Notes under the pieces: model-generated | Databases searched by the model: none | The model's input: the letters and a program-made list of their open reading frames with translations, nothing else | Told to the model about the DNA's origin: nothing | From: an uncultured Bacilli bacterium | Lineage (GTDB): Bacteria > Bacillota_I > Bacilli_A > RF39 > UBA660 | NCBI GenBank assembly: GCA_947625365.1 | Contig: CANQNZ010000001.1 | Location: 1-35,322, forward strand | Reading direction: 5' to 3' | DNA length: 35,322 nt | Shown: piece by piece, positions 8,177-16,931 of the stretch | How the letters are laid out: every line of letters starts with the position of its first letter | Numbering within the stretch: position 1 is the stretch's first letter | Program-made: the position numbers and the translations under genes

Positions 8177-8641
8177 ATGAATGTAGTAAAGTTAGAAAAA
8201 GAAAATAATATTAATTTTCTAGATATATTTTATAAAACTCATTGGCAAGCTGAAGTAAGAAATTTTTTAAATGAATTTTGGCAGCTTAATCCTGGTGCTC
8301 TTAATATAGGGGTTTATTTTCATGATACCAGTATTTCTATTGAAGCAGAAAGTGGCGGGATTATAGAAGATATTTTGAAAATTCGCTTGCATGGTTTTTC
8401 TCGTAAGGGGCGAATTTTAGCCTTAAAATTTATTTATGGCAGTCTTTTATATTTACAGATAAATTATCAAAATAAAGTTATCTATTTTTGCAATGTAGAA
8501 GTGCGAAATAGACTTTGGGGTAAGTTTAAATATTCTAATGAAGAATTCGAAAAAGTAATGGAGCGCTATATTAATCTTTTAAGTTATTGGCCCAAAGATG
8601 AAAATATTGTTAATAAAAAGTTGTTAAAATTATATAAATAG
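8177..8641 (+). CDS. Hypothetical protein
   Basis: 154 residues, not recognised. It is soluble, with mixed alpha/beta character (LNIGVYFHDTSISIEAE, LYLQINYQNKVIYF) and a basic C-terminus. AGGAAG at 8167-8172 supports the ATG start. It lies 10 nt after the membrane protein and 28 nt before the next gene, so it probably belongs to the same transcript. Confidence 0.65.
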   Translation: MNVVKLEKENNINFLDIFYKTHWQAEVRNFLNEFWQLNPGALNIGVYFHDTSISIEAESGGIIEDILKIRLHGFSRKGRILALKFIYGSLLYLQINYQNKVIYFCNVEVRNRLWGKFKYSNEEFEKVMERYINLLSYWPKDENIVNKKLLKLYK

Positions 8642-8669
8642 TGGTATTATAAATGGCGGAGGGTTTTAT

Positions 8670-11096
8670 ATGGGAAAGAATAAAAGCAGAGAAAAAGTAA
8701 GTGTTAAACAAATTTTAGGGACAGCGTTACAATATTTTAATGACGTAGACCAGATTGATTTAAATATGTTTGTGGCTGATATAAAGCAAACTAAACAATT
8801 TTTAATAGTTGATGAGTTAGAAGAAGATAAGCAGTTATCTAAAGTTATTTCTCATAAAGATGATAAAATAGTCTTTTCTAAAAACAAGAAAAGGAAAGAA
8901 ATTTTAGAAAAAAATATTCCTAGTAGTTTATATAGTTTTTTTAAGAAAAGATATTTCTCTCGTCCTTGGAATGGTTATAATCACGAGGAACGTAAAAACT
9001 ATAATATGACAAAGGAAAAAGAGAAAATCAAAGGATGCAGTAATATTTTGGTAATATCGAATAATAAAGATGATTATCAAGTTTTAAAAGAATATGGTTT
9101 TGAACGTATTGATTATGTACCAACTTTGATAGATTTAGAAAGATTAGTTCGTAGTGAGGAAAATCTTCTTAATCAATATAATGTGATAGTATTTGGTAAA
9201 GAATATTTTAATAAAGATTTTACGAAACATTTTCAATCTTTTAAAAGCTACTCAATTTTAAAGGCAATTTATGAGGATGCTAAAAGTGATTTTATAAATA
9301 TTGGTATATTAGAAAATGCCGAGGATAAGCTAAATCTTTATATGCAAAATAATATATTAAATTTTTCTTGGACTACAGGATTAGTTTCGGAAAAAGATGC
9401 GGTAAGTAAAATTGCGGATAATTTAGTAGCAAATAAAGTATTAGCTAAAAAAAGAGAATATTCACCAATAAAAAAAGAGACCAAACAAACGAAAATTCCG
9501 ATTAAAAATCGTGAGATTAAAGTTTTAGTTTTAGGTGATAATTTAGATTATAAAAATGATTTTCAAAAGCAAACTGGACTTGATGTAACATGTCGTTTTG
9601 ATACTAATATTAATTTATTATTAGCGAGTGGGCAGTATGATATTATTATCGCTAGTCAAAAACGTTTAGATAAGGTTAGAGAGCTTCAAGATGTTATTAT
9701 GGAGCAATGTCTTTTAGCCAAAAGACCTTTAAGTTTGTTTTTAGCTTATGATGCGCAGAATATTATGATGCCAGAGTTTGATGAAAACATTTTAGGCCAA
9801 CGCGTAAATTTTAAATATCTATGGTTTGGACAAATAGGCAAAAATTTAAATCCTAAAACTACTGATTATTATGAGCATAGTTATAAATTTTTAAGAAAAC
9901 AGTGGCAAAGAATTGATTATTCAAAGGCTTTTCAGCAACAGTTAGCTGAGGTAGCTAGCGTGGAAAACTTATTAAAAGAAACAGTTCGTATTTATAACGC
10001 CGGTCTTTTGCGAGCTAACCTTGGCATGCTACAAGAAAAATTATTTGCTCCACCAAGAATTGCTGCACACGAGTTTTTAAAAATAGAAAGAACTTCTAAA
10101 ATAGAAAAAGAAATTACTTTAGCGCAGGTAGATAAATTGAAAGAAAAGATAGCTTTAAGAGCTTTAACGGGCTTAAAATCTTATGATTATCAAAATGAGC
10201 GATATCCATATGAGGGTGTTATAATATGTAAGCATGTAAGTGAGCAAGAAGAAAATTTAGCAGTTTTAAAGTTAGATGGACCAGATGGTTATGAGCCTTG
10301 TGTTATAATCGAAAAGGGCGGCCAAACTTATTTCATTGGTACGCCAGAGCAAAGAGGGTATTTGACCGAAGTGCTAAAACAAACTGATAAAAAACAAACG
10401 ATAAATAAACCAGCAAAAGTAATTAAAACAACACCTATCATAAAAGAGCCTTTAGTAGAAAAAGAAATGCCTTTACAAGAAGCAATAGATAACATAAAAG
10501 ATTATGAAAGAATGTTACATTTTAACAAGGTAGGTTTATTAGCTCGTTTGCAAGGAAAAAGAAAAGATAAATTAGCCGAAGAAAAACTATATTTAACTAG
10601 AAAAAATCAATTATATCAGGTTGCAACTTTTGACTTTGATAAAATATATGATTTTATGGCCGAAGTTCTTAGCCGAATGACTAATGAAGACTTTATTATT
10701 TTAAATTATAATATGGTAACTTGGAATTATCCTTTTATAAATCCAAGCTTTCCGATGCCAACTATTCAATCTGTAAAAATTTTAACTAGTGAGCATGAAG
10801 CAAAGGAAATTAATAAAGTAATAGAAGATTTTAATTATTCTATAAATTCTTTAGAAGCAATAAAAATGTATCCTCATATTGGTTTAATTTATAGCGATAA
10901 ATTATTAATCTTTGATTTTAATAAAGTAAATATTTTAACAGATTTAACTAGCAGTTATCCAAAGCTAAAACCTTATTTAGAGCAGTTAATTAATGTTCGT
11001 TTAGAAAATCCAGAAATAAGCGAAGATGAAGCTTATAATAAAGTGTTAGAAACAAAGTTATCACAAGAAGTAAAAAGAGTGAGACAAATGGATTAG
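8670..11096 (+). CDS. Large hypothetical protein with two Rossmann/receiver-like segments
   Basis: 808 residues, not recognised; no signal peptide or membrane segment. Two stretches have similar beta-alpha rhythm. The first (about residues 122-175) contains NILVISNNKDDYQVLKEYGF then YNVIVFGKEYF. The second (about 284-345) contains IKVLVLGDNLDYKNDFQ then YDIIIASQKRLDKV. They look like tandem degenerate receiver or Rossmann domains. A Lys/Thr-rich linker (about 570-600) leads to an alpha/beta C-terminal domain. GGAGGG at 8656-8661 supports the ATG. A terminator overlaps the stop codon. Function unknown. Confidence 0.65.
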   Translation: MGKNKSREKVSVKQILGTALQYFNDVDQIDLNMFVADIKQTKQFLIVDELEEDKQLSKVISHKDDKIVFSKNKKRKEILEKNIPSSLYSFFKKRYFSRPWNGYNHEERKNYNMTKEKEKIKGCSNILVISNNKDDYQVLKEYGFERIDYVPTLIDLERLVRSEENLLNQYNVIVFGKEYFNKDFTKHFQSFKSYSILKAIYEDAKSDFINIGILENAEDKLNLYMQNNILNFSWTTGLVSEKDAVSKIADNLVANKVLAKKREYSPIKKETKQTKIPIKNREIKVLVLGDNLDYKNDFQKQTGLDVTCRFDTNINLLLASGQYDIIIASQKRLDKVRELQDVIMEQCLLAKRPLSLFLAYDAQNIMMPEFDENILGQRVNFKYLWFGQIGKNLNPKTTDYYEHSYKFLRKQWQRIDYSKAFQQQLAEVASVENLLKETVRIYNAGLLRANLGMLQEKLFAPPRIAAHEFLKIERTSKIEKEITLAQVDKLKEKIALRALTGLKSYDYQNERYPYEGVIICKHVSEQEENLAVLKLDGPDGYEPCVIIEKGGQTYFIGTPEQRGYLTEVLKQTDKKQTINKPAKVIKTTPIIKEPLVEKEMPLQEAIDNIKDYERMLHFNKVGLLARLQGKRKDKLAEEKLYLTRKNQLYQVATFDFDKIYDFMAEVLSRMTNEDFIILNYNMVTWNYPFINPSFPMPTIQSVKILTSEHEAKEINKVIEDFNYSINSLEAIKMYPHIGLIYSDKLLIFDFNKVNILTDLTSSYPKLKPYLEQLINVRLENPEISEDEAYNKVLETKLSQEVKRVRQMD

Positions 11097-11112
11097 TCTG
11101 CTCTTTTTGTTT
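11072..11112 (+). terminator. Intrinsic terminator overlapping the end of the 808-residue gene
   Basis: AAAAAGAG (11072-11079) pairs with CTCTTTTT (11101-11108). An inner AGAC/GTCT stem (11082-11085 / 11096-11099) and a T-rich tail complete it. The stop codon lies inside the hairpin. Confidence 0.65.
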
Positions 11113-11162
11113 TCGACAAGTTATTTTCCTTACTTAAGTTATATTACTTTTGAGGGATAAAG

Positions 11163-11336
11163 ATGAAAGTTAAAATATTTGATGAAAATCATGAAAAAGA
11201 TTTAGAAAATTCTGTAAATATGTTTCTTAGCAATTTAAATGGTGATATAATAGATATCAAGTATCAAGTATCTATATCTATTTTTGGTGAAGAACAAATA
11301 TATTGTTTTTCAGCTATGATAATATATAGTGAGTAA
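11163..11336 (+). CDS. cse60: Small sporulation protein, Cse60 family
   Basis: 57 residues beginning MKVKIFDENHEKDLENSV and ending near EEQIYCFSAMIIYSE. This matches my memory of Bacillus Cse60, a small sigma-E-dependent sporulation protein: same start, same length class, same YCFSAM ending. GAGGGA at 11152-11157 is 5 nt from the ATG. It lies just upstream of a SpoVB/YtgP-type flippase, another family tied to sporulation and cell-wall growth. Its biochemical role is not known. No confident sigma-E promoter could be picked out. Confidence 0.75.
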   Translation: MKVKIFDENHEKDLENSVNMFLSNLNGDIIDIKYQVSISIFGEEQIYCFSAMIIYSE

Positions 11337-11348
11337 GTAGGGATATAT

Positions 11349-12998
11349 GTGAAAAAAAATTCTTTTTTAGAAGGAAGTTTTATAGCAACAGCAGCCATTA
11401 TATTTGTAAAAATTTTAGGTATGCTTTATGTTATTCCGTTTTATGCCACAGTAGGTGTGCAAGGAGCTAGTCTATATGCTTATGCTTATACTATTTATAA
11501 TATTTTCTTAGATATTGCTTCTGCTGGACTACCTATTGCAATTTCTAAATTAATCAATGAATATAATACTTTAGGAAAAAAAGAAGCTAAAGTGCGAGCG
11601 TATAGGATTGGTACTAAAATTGTTGGTATTCTATCCGTTATTTCTTTCCTAATTGTTTTCTTTTTTGCTAAGTCCATTGCAATAGCTATTTTAGGAGATT
11701 TACAAGGGGGAAACACCATTGCCGATGTTACTTTAGTTATAAGGTGTGTTTCTTTTGCTATTTTGGTTATTCCTTATCTAGCTGTTTCTAAAGGTTATTT
11801 ACAAGGGCATCATTACATTAAGCCTCCCTCAGTTAGTCAAGTTTTAGAACAATTAGTCAGAGTAGCAGTATTATTAGGGGGTTCATATCTTACCATTAAA
11901 ATTTTAAATCTTAAAGTTTCTATTGGCGTAGGTATATCTTTATTTGGGGCTTTAGCAGGAGGAATAGTCGCTTATTTATATATTAGGTCCAAAATAAACC
12001 ATAATAAAGAGAAGTTAGATTTAAAGGAAAGCTTACCTAAAGATGATGTTACTAACAAAGAAATAGTCAAAAAAATATTTGGTTATGCTATTCCGTTTAT
12101 TATTATCGATACAGCAGTGAGTATTTATCATTTTATTGATATGGTTTTAATTATACGTACTTTAAATTATCTAGGTTATAGTGCTGTAAATGTTGAGATG
12201 ATTACTAGTTCAATTGTAACGTATGCACCAAAAATAAATATGATAATTTCTTCACTAGCCACTGGTATGTCCGTTAGTTTAATACCGACGATTGTGTCAT
12301 CTTTTGTCAAGAAAGATTGGCAAGATGTTAATAGTAAACTTAATAAAGCATTACAAATCATATTAATTATTTCACTACCTATGGCCGTAGGGATTTCCCT
12401 TTTAGCAAGGCCAGTTTGGTCTCTATTTTATAACGTAAATAATTTTGGTTTCACTATATTAACTTTAAGTATATTTACAGCTATTTTGACAAATGCTTTT
12501 GTTATTACAAGTTCAGTTTTACAAGGCCTTAACAAATTTAAAACGGTTTACATAAGTACTATCTCTGGCTTTGCAGCCAATGCTTTATTAGATGTACCGC
12601 TAATGTTATTATTTCATCGTTTAAATCTGCCGGCTTATTACGGAGCTATCATTGCTACTATGTTAGGTTACCTATTAACAATATTTATCACTTTATTTAC
12701 ACTACATAAAAAAGAAAATCTGAATTATATGTCAACTTTAAAAAATATAGGCAAATCTTTAGTGCCTTTAGGAGCAATGATAATATTAGTAATTATTCTT
12801 AAACTAATTATTCCATTTAATTTAGCAAGTAAATTAAGTTGTGTAATCTATATTGCTATAATTGCTCTTTTGGGGGCAATAACCTATTTATTTATTGCTT
12901 ATAAAATGCATATATTACAAGATGTTTTCGGACAAGAATTTATAAATACAATCATTAAAAAACTTACTCTAGGTAGAGTAAATCTTTCTAAACATTAA
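11349..12998 (+). CDS. Lipid II flippase-like protein (SpoVB/YtgP, MurJ family)
   Basis: 549 residues of repeated hydrophobic helices (about 14) of the MOP/MATE superfamily. The N-terminus (SFLEGSFIATAAIIFVKILG, then LYVIPFYATVG) is typical of SpoVB/YtgP proteins, which move lipid-linked peptidoglycan precursors across the membrane. GTG start at 11349 with AGGGA just upstream. It lies 12 nt after cse60. The stop codon overlaps by 3 bases with that of the convergent minus-strand gene. Whether it serves vegetative wall synthesis or spore cortex cannot be told from sequence. Confidence 0.9.
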   Translation: MKKNSFLEGSFIATAAIIFVKILGMLYVIPFYATVGVQGASLYAYAYTIYNIFLDIASAGLPIAISKLINEYNTLGKKEAKVRAYRIGTKIVGILSVISFLIVFFFAKSIAIAILGDLQGGNTIADVTLVIRCVSFAILVIPYLAVSKGYLQGHHYIKPPSVSQVLEQLVRVAVLLGGSYLTIKILNLKVSIGVGISLFGALAGGIVAYLYIRSKINHNKEKLDLKESLPKDDVTNKEIVKKIFGYAIPFIIIDTAVSIYHFIDMVLIIRTLNYLGYSAVNVEMITSSIVTYAPKINMIISSLATGMSVSLIPTIVSSFVKKDWQDVNSKLNKALQIILIISLPMAVGISLLARPVWSLFYNVNNFGFTILTLSIFTAILTNAFVITSSVLQGLNKFKTVYISTISGFAANALLDVPLMLLFHRLNLPAYYGAIIATMLGYLLTIFITLFTLHKKENLNYMSTLKNIGKSLVPLGAMIILVIILKLIIPFNLASKLSCVIYIAIIALLGAITYLFIAYKMHILQDVFGQEFINTIIKKLTLGRVNLSKH

Positions 12999-13315
12999 AG
13001 CATATACATATTTGAACTAATGTTAACTTCATCGTTAGAAGTAGAACTACTAACCATATTTTCTAATTTAGAAATACGGTTTTCTAGTTTTTGCATTTGA
13101 CGTTCTAAGCGAGCTATTTTGTTATCATAATCATTATTTATATTGGGGTATGTATTAAATGGAATATCAGGCCCTGCATAAAAATTATTAGAATTGGAAA
13201 CAGCTTGATAAGGCATAGCTCCGTTAGGAAATGCCCCGTTAGGCCCCATCATATTTGGGGCAAACGATGAAGACATGTGTGAACTTTCAAAAAAAGTATT
13301 GCGGTCTTTTTTCAT
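12995..13315 (-). CDS. Small protein with low-complexity N-terminus and coiled-coil C-terminus
   Basis: 106 residues, not recognised. Residues 1-60 are rich in Met, Pro, Gly, Asn and Phe (PNMMGPNGAFPNGAMP). Residues about 63-92 form a heptad coiled coil (KIARLERQMQKLENRISKLE). No signal peptide or membrane segment. GGGAGGAATC precedes the ATG in minus-strand reading, and a promoter can be placed upstream. The composition would suit an assembly or coat-type protein, which is a guess. Confidence 0.7.
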   Translation of the reverse strand: MKKDRNTFFESSHMSSSFAPNMMGPNGAFPNGAMPYQAVSNSNNFYAGPDIPFNTYPNINNDYDNKIARLERQMQKLENRISKLENMVSSSTSNDEVNISSNMYML

Positions 13316-13341
13316 AAAAGATTCCTCCCTTTTCAGTAAAT

Positions 13342-13371
13342 AGTATATGACTAAATTTAAAGAAGTTTCAA
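13342..13371 (-). promoter_or_regulatory. Putative promoter of the coiled-coil protein
   Basis: Minus-strand TTGAAA (13371-13366), an 18-bp spacer and TATACT (13347-13342). It overlaps the trmB ribosome site on the other strand. Confidence 0.45.
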
Positions 13372-13385
13372 AGGAGTGAAGAAAA

Positions 13386-14015
13386 ATGCGGCTTCGTAAT
13401 GTTAAAAATGCTAAAGAAATATTAGATAATTGTGATTTTTTAATAAAAAATCCGCAGGATTATAAAGGTCAATATCAAAAGCTTTTTGAAAATAATAATC
13501 CTATTTGTTTAGAAATAGGGATGGGTAAAGGAGCTTTTATTAGGCAAATGGCTATGCATCACCCCGAAATTAATTTTATCGGCATGGAAAAAATGAGTAG
13601 CATTCTGGCGCGAGCTATTGAGCATTTAACTCCCTATAATCTTCCTAATGTCAAAGTAATTAGAGCTGATGCTTTACTGCTTCCTGATATTTTTTCTAAA
13701 GAAATTACGACTATTTATTTAAATTTTTCTGACCCATGGCCTAAGGCAAGGCATGCTAAAAGAAGATTAACTTCCGAAATTTTCTTAAAAGCTTACGATG
13801 GTGTTTTTAAAGATACTAAAACTATAATTCAAAAAACTGATAATGATGCTCTTTTTGAAAGCAGTATTATATCTTTAAGTTCATATGGTTATAAAATCGA
13901 AGATATATCTTTAGATTTACATCAAACAGATAAAGAAAATTATCAAACGGAGTATGAAGAAAAATTTGCTGCTCAGAATATTAAAATTAACTATTTAAAA
14001 GCTAGTAAGAGGTAG
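13386..14015 (+). CDS. trmB: tRNA (guanine-N7-)-methyltransferase
   Basis: Transfers a methyl group from S-adenosylmethionine to N7 of G46 in tRNA. 209 residues, the normal length. The SAM-binding motif LEIGMGKGAFI is near residue 42, the family signature NFSDPWPKARHAKRR near 115-130, and the C-terminal TEYEEKF is also characteristic. AAAGGAG at 13370-13376 fixes the ATG. It is followed 9 nt later by a hypothetical gene. Confidence 0.96.
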   Translation: MRLRNVKNAKEILDNCDFLIKNPQDYKGQYQKLFENNNPICLEIGMGKGAFIRQMAMHHPEINFIGMEKMSSILARAIEHLTPYNLPNVKVIRADALLLPDIFSKEITTIYLNFSDPWPKARHAKRRLTSEIFLKAYDGVFKDTKTIIQKTDNDALFESSIISLSSYGYKIEDISLDLHQTDKENYQTEYEEKFAAQNIKINYLKASKR

Positions 14016-14024
14016 GGAATTTAG

Positions 14025-14591
14025 GTGATTACAACTTTCGACTATTATAATTATAGTTTAGAGGAAATAAAAGCAATTGAAGATGAGAAGTTACGTACAG
14101 AAATTTTAGAATTATTAAAAAATGATTTAGCTTTATATAAAAGAACTAATATTTTTTATAATACTTTTAGTGAAAATAAACCAATAATTAATATTATTAT
14201 GAAAATTGAAAGATTTTATGAGGAAAATACAAGTACTTATTTTGCACCAGGCGATATATGTTTTTTCTATCCTATTATCAAAGAACTTAAAGCCGCGAAA
14301 AAGCATTATTCGGATATTTCTAAAGCTGTAATTACCAAAGGGTCTTATTATTATAGATATACCTTTAGAATTTTTAACAAAACTAAAAATGCCTCTTATA
14401 TTTTATATAACCCTCTTAAGATTTGTTTAGATGAAATAGATTATCTGCCTATGAATATTTCCCAATTTGATAATTTTAGTCTTTCTTTAAATCAGGCTTA
14501 TGAACAGAGTCTAGATAAATTTTATGAAATTAGTGCTAATTTAGGGCAAGATGATTTAGATGTTCGAAAAATACGTAATCGCCGAAAATAA
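14025..14591 (+). CDS. Hypothetical protein
   Basis: 188 residues starting with GTG after a TAGGGA site; not recognised. It is largely helical and polar, rich in Tyr and Asn, with a mixed centre (GSYYYRYTFRIFNKTK). No signal or membrane segment. It lies 9 nt downstream of trmB and is probably co-transcribed with it. Confidence 0.6.
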   Translation: MITTFDYYNYSLEEIKAIEDEKLRTEILELLKNDLALYKRTNIFYNTFSENKPIINIIMKIERFYEENTSTYFAPGDICFFYPIIKELKAAKKHYSDISKAVITKGSYYYRYTFRIFNKTKNASYILYNPLKICLDEIDYLPMNISQFDNFSLSLNQAYEQSLDKFYEISANLGQDDLDVRKIRNRRK

Positions 14592-14621
14592 TTTACTATT
14601 CAATATTAGACGTGATATAAT
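14592..14621 (+). promoter_or_regulatory. Promoter of the lipoprotein operon
   Basis: TTTACT (14592-14597), an 18-bp spacer and TATAAT (14616-14621). Confidence 0.5.
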
Positions 14622-14646
14622 TTTATTTGAAAGTCGAGGAAAACCT

Positions 14647-15315
14647 ATGAAGAAGTTAGTCTTTGCTCTTTTGGCTTTAGTATTTTTAACTGGTTGTACT
14701 AATATAAATAATCTTTCAATCTCACAGATAGTATCGACTAGTTTAGAAAATCAAAGCAAATTAAGTAATCAATATCGGACTGGTTATAAGTATTACTTAC
14801 CAAGAGGACTAAGTGTTGTTAGTCAAAGTGATTACAATGAGAAACTTAATACAGATAGATATACTTACTATTTATATGTCGATATTATAAGTTATTATAA
14901 TAAAGTAGATAATGAATTTAATCCTGTAGCAAAAGCCTATTATTCGAAGGAAATAAAAGGTAAAAATAAGTATGGTTACTTACAAATTAGAAGAATAAAT
15001 GATAAATATTTAGTTGAAATAATGTATAATTATGCTAAAATAGAAGTAATAGTAAAGCCGAGTGATTTAAATATTACTGTGGCTAATGCTATAACCATTT
15101 TAAATTCAATTCAATATAATAAAGATATAATTGAAAATGTAATGGGAAAAAATGTGTTAAAAAATAAGGAAACAGAAATAAATATTTTTGAAAGTAAGAA
15201 AACCGATAGTAATACAATTTTGTACAAAGAAATTTATGGACAATATGATGATAGCAAAGAAACTCACGATTCAGATTTAATAAAGGAAGGTGTAGAAAGT
15301 GGGACTACTAAGTAA
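14647..15315 (+). CDS. Lipoprotein, first gene of an envelope operon
   Basis: 222 residues with a type II signal peptide: MKK, a hydrophobic core, and lipobox LTGC placing the lipidated Cys at about residue 17. The mature part is soluble, predicted exported and membrane-anchored, and not recognised. GAGGAAA sits just before the ATG at 14647; the longer upstream frame lacks a signal peptide and is rejected. The stop overlaps the next gene's start by 17 nt, showing tight coupling. Confidence 0.8.
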   Translation: MKKLVFALLALVFLTGCTNINNLSISQIVSTSLENQSKLSNQYRTGYKYYLPRGLSVVSQSDYNEKLNTDRYTYYLYVDIISYYNKVDNEFNPVAKAYYSKEIKGKNKYGYLQIRRINDKYLVEIMYNYAKIEVIVKPSDLNITVANAITILNSIQYNKDIIENVMGKNVLKNKETEINIFESKKTDSNTILYKEIYGQYDDSKETHDSDLIKEGVESGTTK

Positions 15316-16123
15316 GATAAAGAATGTGCTTTTTGAAGAAGAAGAAATAGAAATACCGGTTTATAAAAAAGAACCAGAAAAAAAAGAAGAGCCAGTAAGA
15401 GTAGTGCGTAAGCCAATAGAACCAAAAATAAAAAAAGAGGAAGCCCCTAGGGAAAAAGTGGAAGTTTCTGCACCAAGAGAGAAAATTGAAGTAAAAGAAG
15501 ATAATGAAAGAGAGACTTTTAAAACTGAACCAACTTTTCAATTCCCCGTATTTGATGAAGATGAGTTTAATGAGCCTCCTAAAAAAACGGTGAAAGTAAA
15601 TCATGATAGACCAAAAAATAATCATAAGAAAATTGATTTTGGCCGATTTGATACTCCCGCAAAACCGAAAGAAGAACCAAAAAGATTTGTTCCTTCCCCA
15701 GTTATTTCTCCAGTTTTTGGCGTTTTAGATAAAAATTATGTTAAAAAAGATTTGAAACCTAAAAAAGAAAATGTAAAAGAAAAAGTTGTTAGTGTGGATG
15801 ATGTTCGCAAGAAAGCTTATGGGACTTTAGAAGACCAAATTGAAAGTACTTTTGATGAACCAGTTAAACAATTTTATGAAGAAAAGCCTTCTAAAACAAT
15901 CAATGATTTATTAATTGATGCTGCTAATGAAGAAATACCAATCGAAGATGTAGAAGTTAATGATATAGAAGTATCAGAAGAAGAAATAAACGAAACTTCA
16001 TCATTAGAAGTTTTAGATGAAATAAAAAAAGATGTGGATAAAAGTAGTTTGGAAGATACTTTAGAAAGTGATTTATTTAATCTAATTGATTCGATGTATA
16101 CAAGTAAGGAGGATGAAAAATAA
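15299..16123 (+). CDS. Long disordered, highly charged cytoplasmic protein
   Basis: 274 residues, not recognised. It starts MGLLSKIKNVLF (possible amphipathic membrane-contact helix). A Lys/Glu/Pro-rich disordered stretch follows. The most ordered-looking island is VPSPVISPVFGVLDKNY (about residues 130-146). The C-terminus is acidic. The GTG start at 15299 follows AAGGTG. A membrane-tethered scaffold for envelope or division proteins would fit the operon; this is inference. Confidence 0.65.
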   Translation: MGLLSKIKNVLFEEEEIEIPVYKKEPEKKEEPVRVVRKPIEPKIKKEEAPREKVEVSAPREKIEVKEDNERETFKTEPTFQFPVFDEDEFNEPPKKTVKVNHDRPKNNHKKIDFGRFDTPAKPKEEPKRFVPSPVISPVFGVLDKNYVKKDLKPKKENVKEKVVSVDDVRKKAYGTLEDQIESTFDEPVKQFYEEKPSKTINDLLIDAANEEIPIEDVEVNDIEVSEEEINETSSLEVLDEIKKDVDKSSLEDTLESDLFNLIDSMYTSKEDEK

Positions 16124-16425
16124 TGTACTTTTTACAAGATTTTTTACCAATAATTATTTATATTTTATTAATAATATTATTAGTTGTTGGCATAATATTA
16201 GGTATAAAGGCTATTACTGCTTTAGGAAAAGTGGAAAAAGTTGTCGATGATGTTAATAAAAAGGTGGAGTCATTAAATAGTTTTTTTAGTATTATTGATT
16301 TTACCACAGATAAAATCGTTTCCTTAAGTGATAAAGTAATAGATGTAATATCTCTAGCCTTTTCTAAATTATTTAGTCATAAAAAGAAAATAAAGAAAAC
16401 AAAAGTGAAGGAGGACGAAGAATAA
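16123..16425 (+). CDS. DUF948-like small membrane protein
   Basis: 100 residues: one N-terminal membrane helix (IIIYILLIILLVVGIILGI) followed by a helical segment with repeated V/K/D spacing (VEKVVDDVNKKVESLNSFF) and a basic tail. This is the layout of DUF948 proteins, which often sit beside YtxH proteins, as here. AAGGAGG precedes the ATG. The start overlaps the previous stop by 1 nt, and its stop overlaps the next start by 1 nt. Confidence 0.7.
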   Translation: MYFLQDFLPIIIYILLIILLVVGIILGIKAITALGKVEKVVDDVNKKVESLNSFFSIIDFTTDKIVSLSDKVIDVISLAFSKLFSHKKKIKKTKVKEDEE

Positions 16426-16868
16426 TGGGAAAAAAAGGATTAGGAAAATTTTTAACAGGGGCAGCTATTGGAGGAGCTTTAGGAGTTTTATTTGCTCCGA
16501 AAAAAGGTAGTGAGTCTAGAAAAGATTTAAAAGATAAGGCATCACAATTAGCAGGTAAAGTTAAAAATGCTGACTATAAAGAAATTAAAAAAGAAATTGA
16601 AGACAAAATTGCTAATTTAAAAAAAGAAGTAGCCGATTTAGATAAAGAAAAGGCTTTAACTATTGCTAAAGATAAAGCATCAAAGTTAAAAAAACAAGCT
16701 AATGATATTGTAGCATTAGCTATTGAAAAAGGAACTCCTGTTTTAGAAAAGACAGCTCAAGAGGCTAAAGAAGCTACTATTAAAGTCTTAAATGCTACAA
16801 TTAAAAAGTTAGAAAACGATAAAAAAGAAACACCTAAAAAAACTACTAAAACTACTAGTAAAAAATAG
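16425..16868 (+). CDS. YtxH-domain protein
   Basis: 147 residues. The N-terminal GLGKFLTGAAIGGALGVLFA with PKKGSESRKDLK is the YtxH signature (short glycine-rich membrane helix then basic motif). The remainder is a long Lys/Ala/Glu helix likely to form a coiled coil. Family members are linked to stress response and envelope; exact function is unknown. It is the last gene of the operon and ends in a strong terminator. Confidence 0.85.
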   Translation: MGKKGLGKFLTGAAIGGALGVLFAPKKGSESRKDLKDKASQLAGKVKNADYKEIKKEIEDKIANLKKEVADLDKEKALTIAKDKASKLKKQANDIVALAIEKGTPVLEKTAQEAKEATIKVLNATIKKLENDKKETPKKTTKTTSKK

Positions 16869-16879
16869 TAGTTTTTTTT
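16848..16879 (+). terminator. Intrinsic terminator of the envelope operon
   Basis: AAAACTACTA (16848-16857) pairs with TAGTAGTTTT (16866-16875), and the T-run continues to 16879. The stop codon of the YtxH gene lies in the hairpin. Confidence 0.75.
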
Positions 16880-16906
16880 GACAAAAGAGGCTTTAAATGA
16901 TATTAT
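16878..16906 (+). promoter_or_regulatory. Strong promoter of the surface-protein gene
   Basis: TTGACA (16878-16883), a 17-bp spacer and TATTAT (16901-16906). The -35 begins inside the T-run of the preceding terminator. Confidence 0.7.
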
Positions 16907-16931
16907 TTATTTAAATAAGGAGCATACGAAT

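Noticed and set aside
16878..16931. Upstream extension of the large surface protein from TTG 16878
   Set aside because: It would start inside the promoter and before the transcription start; AAGGAG at 16917-16922 fits ATG 16932 and the signal helix begins there.
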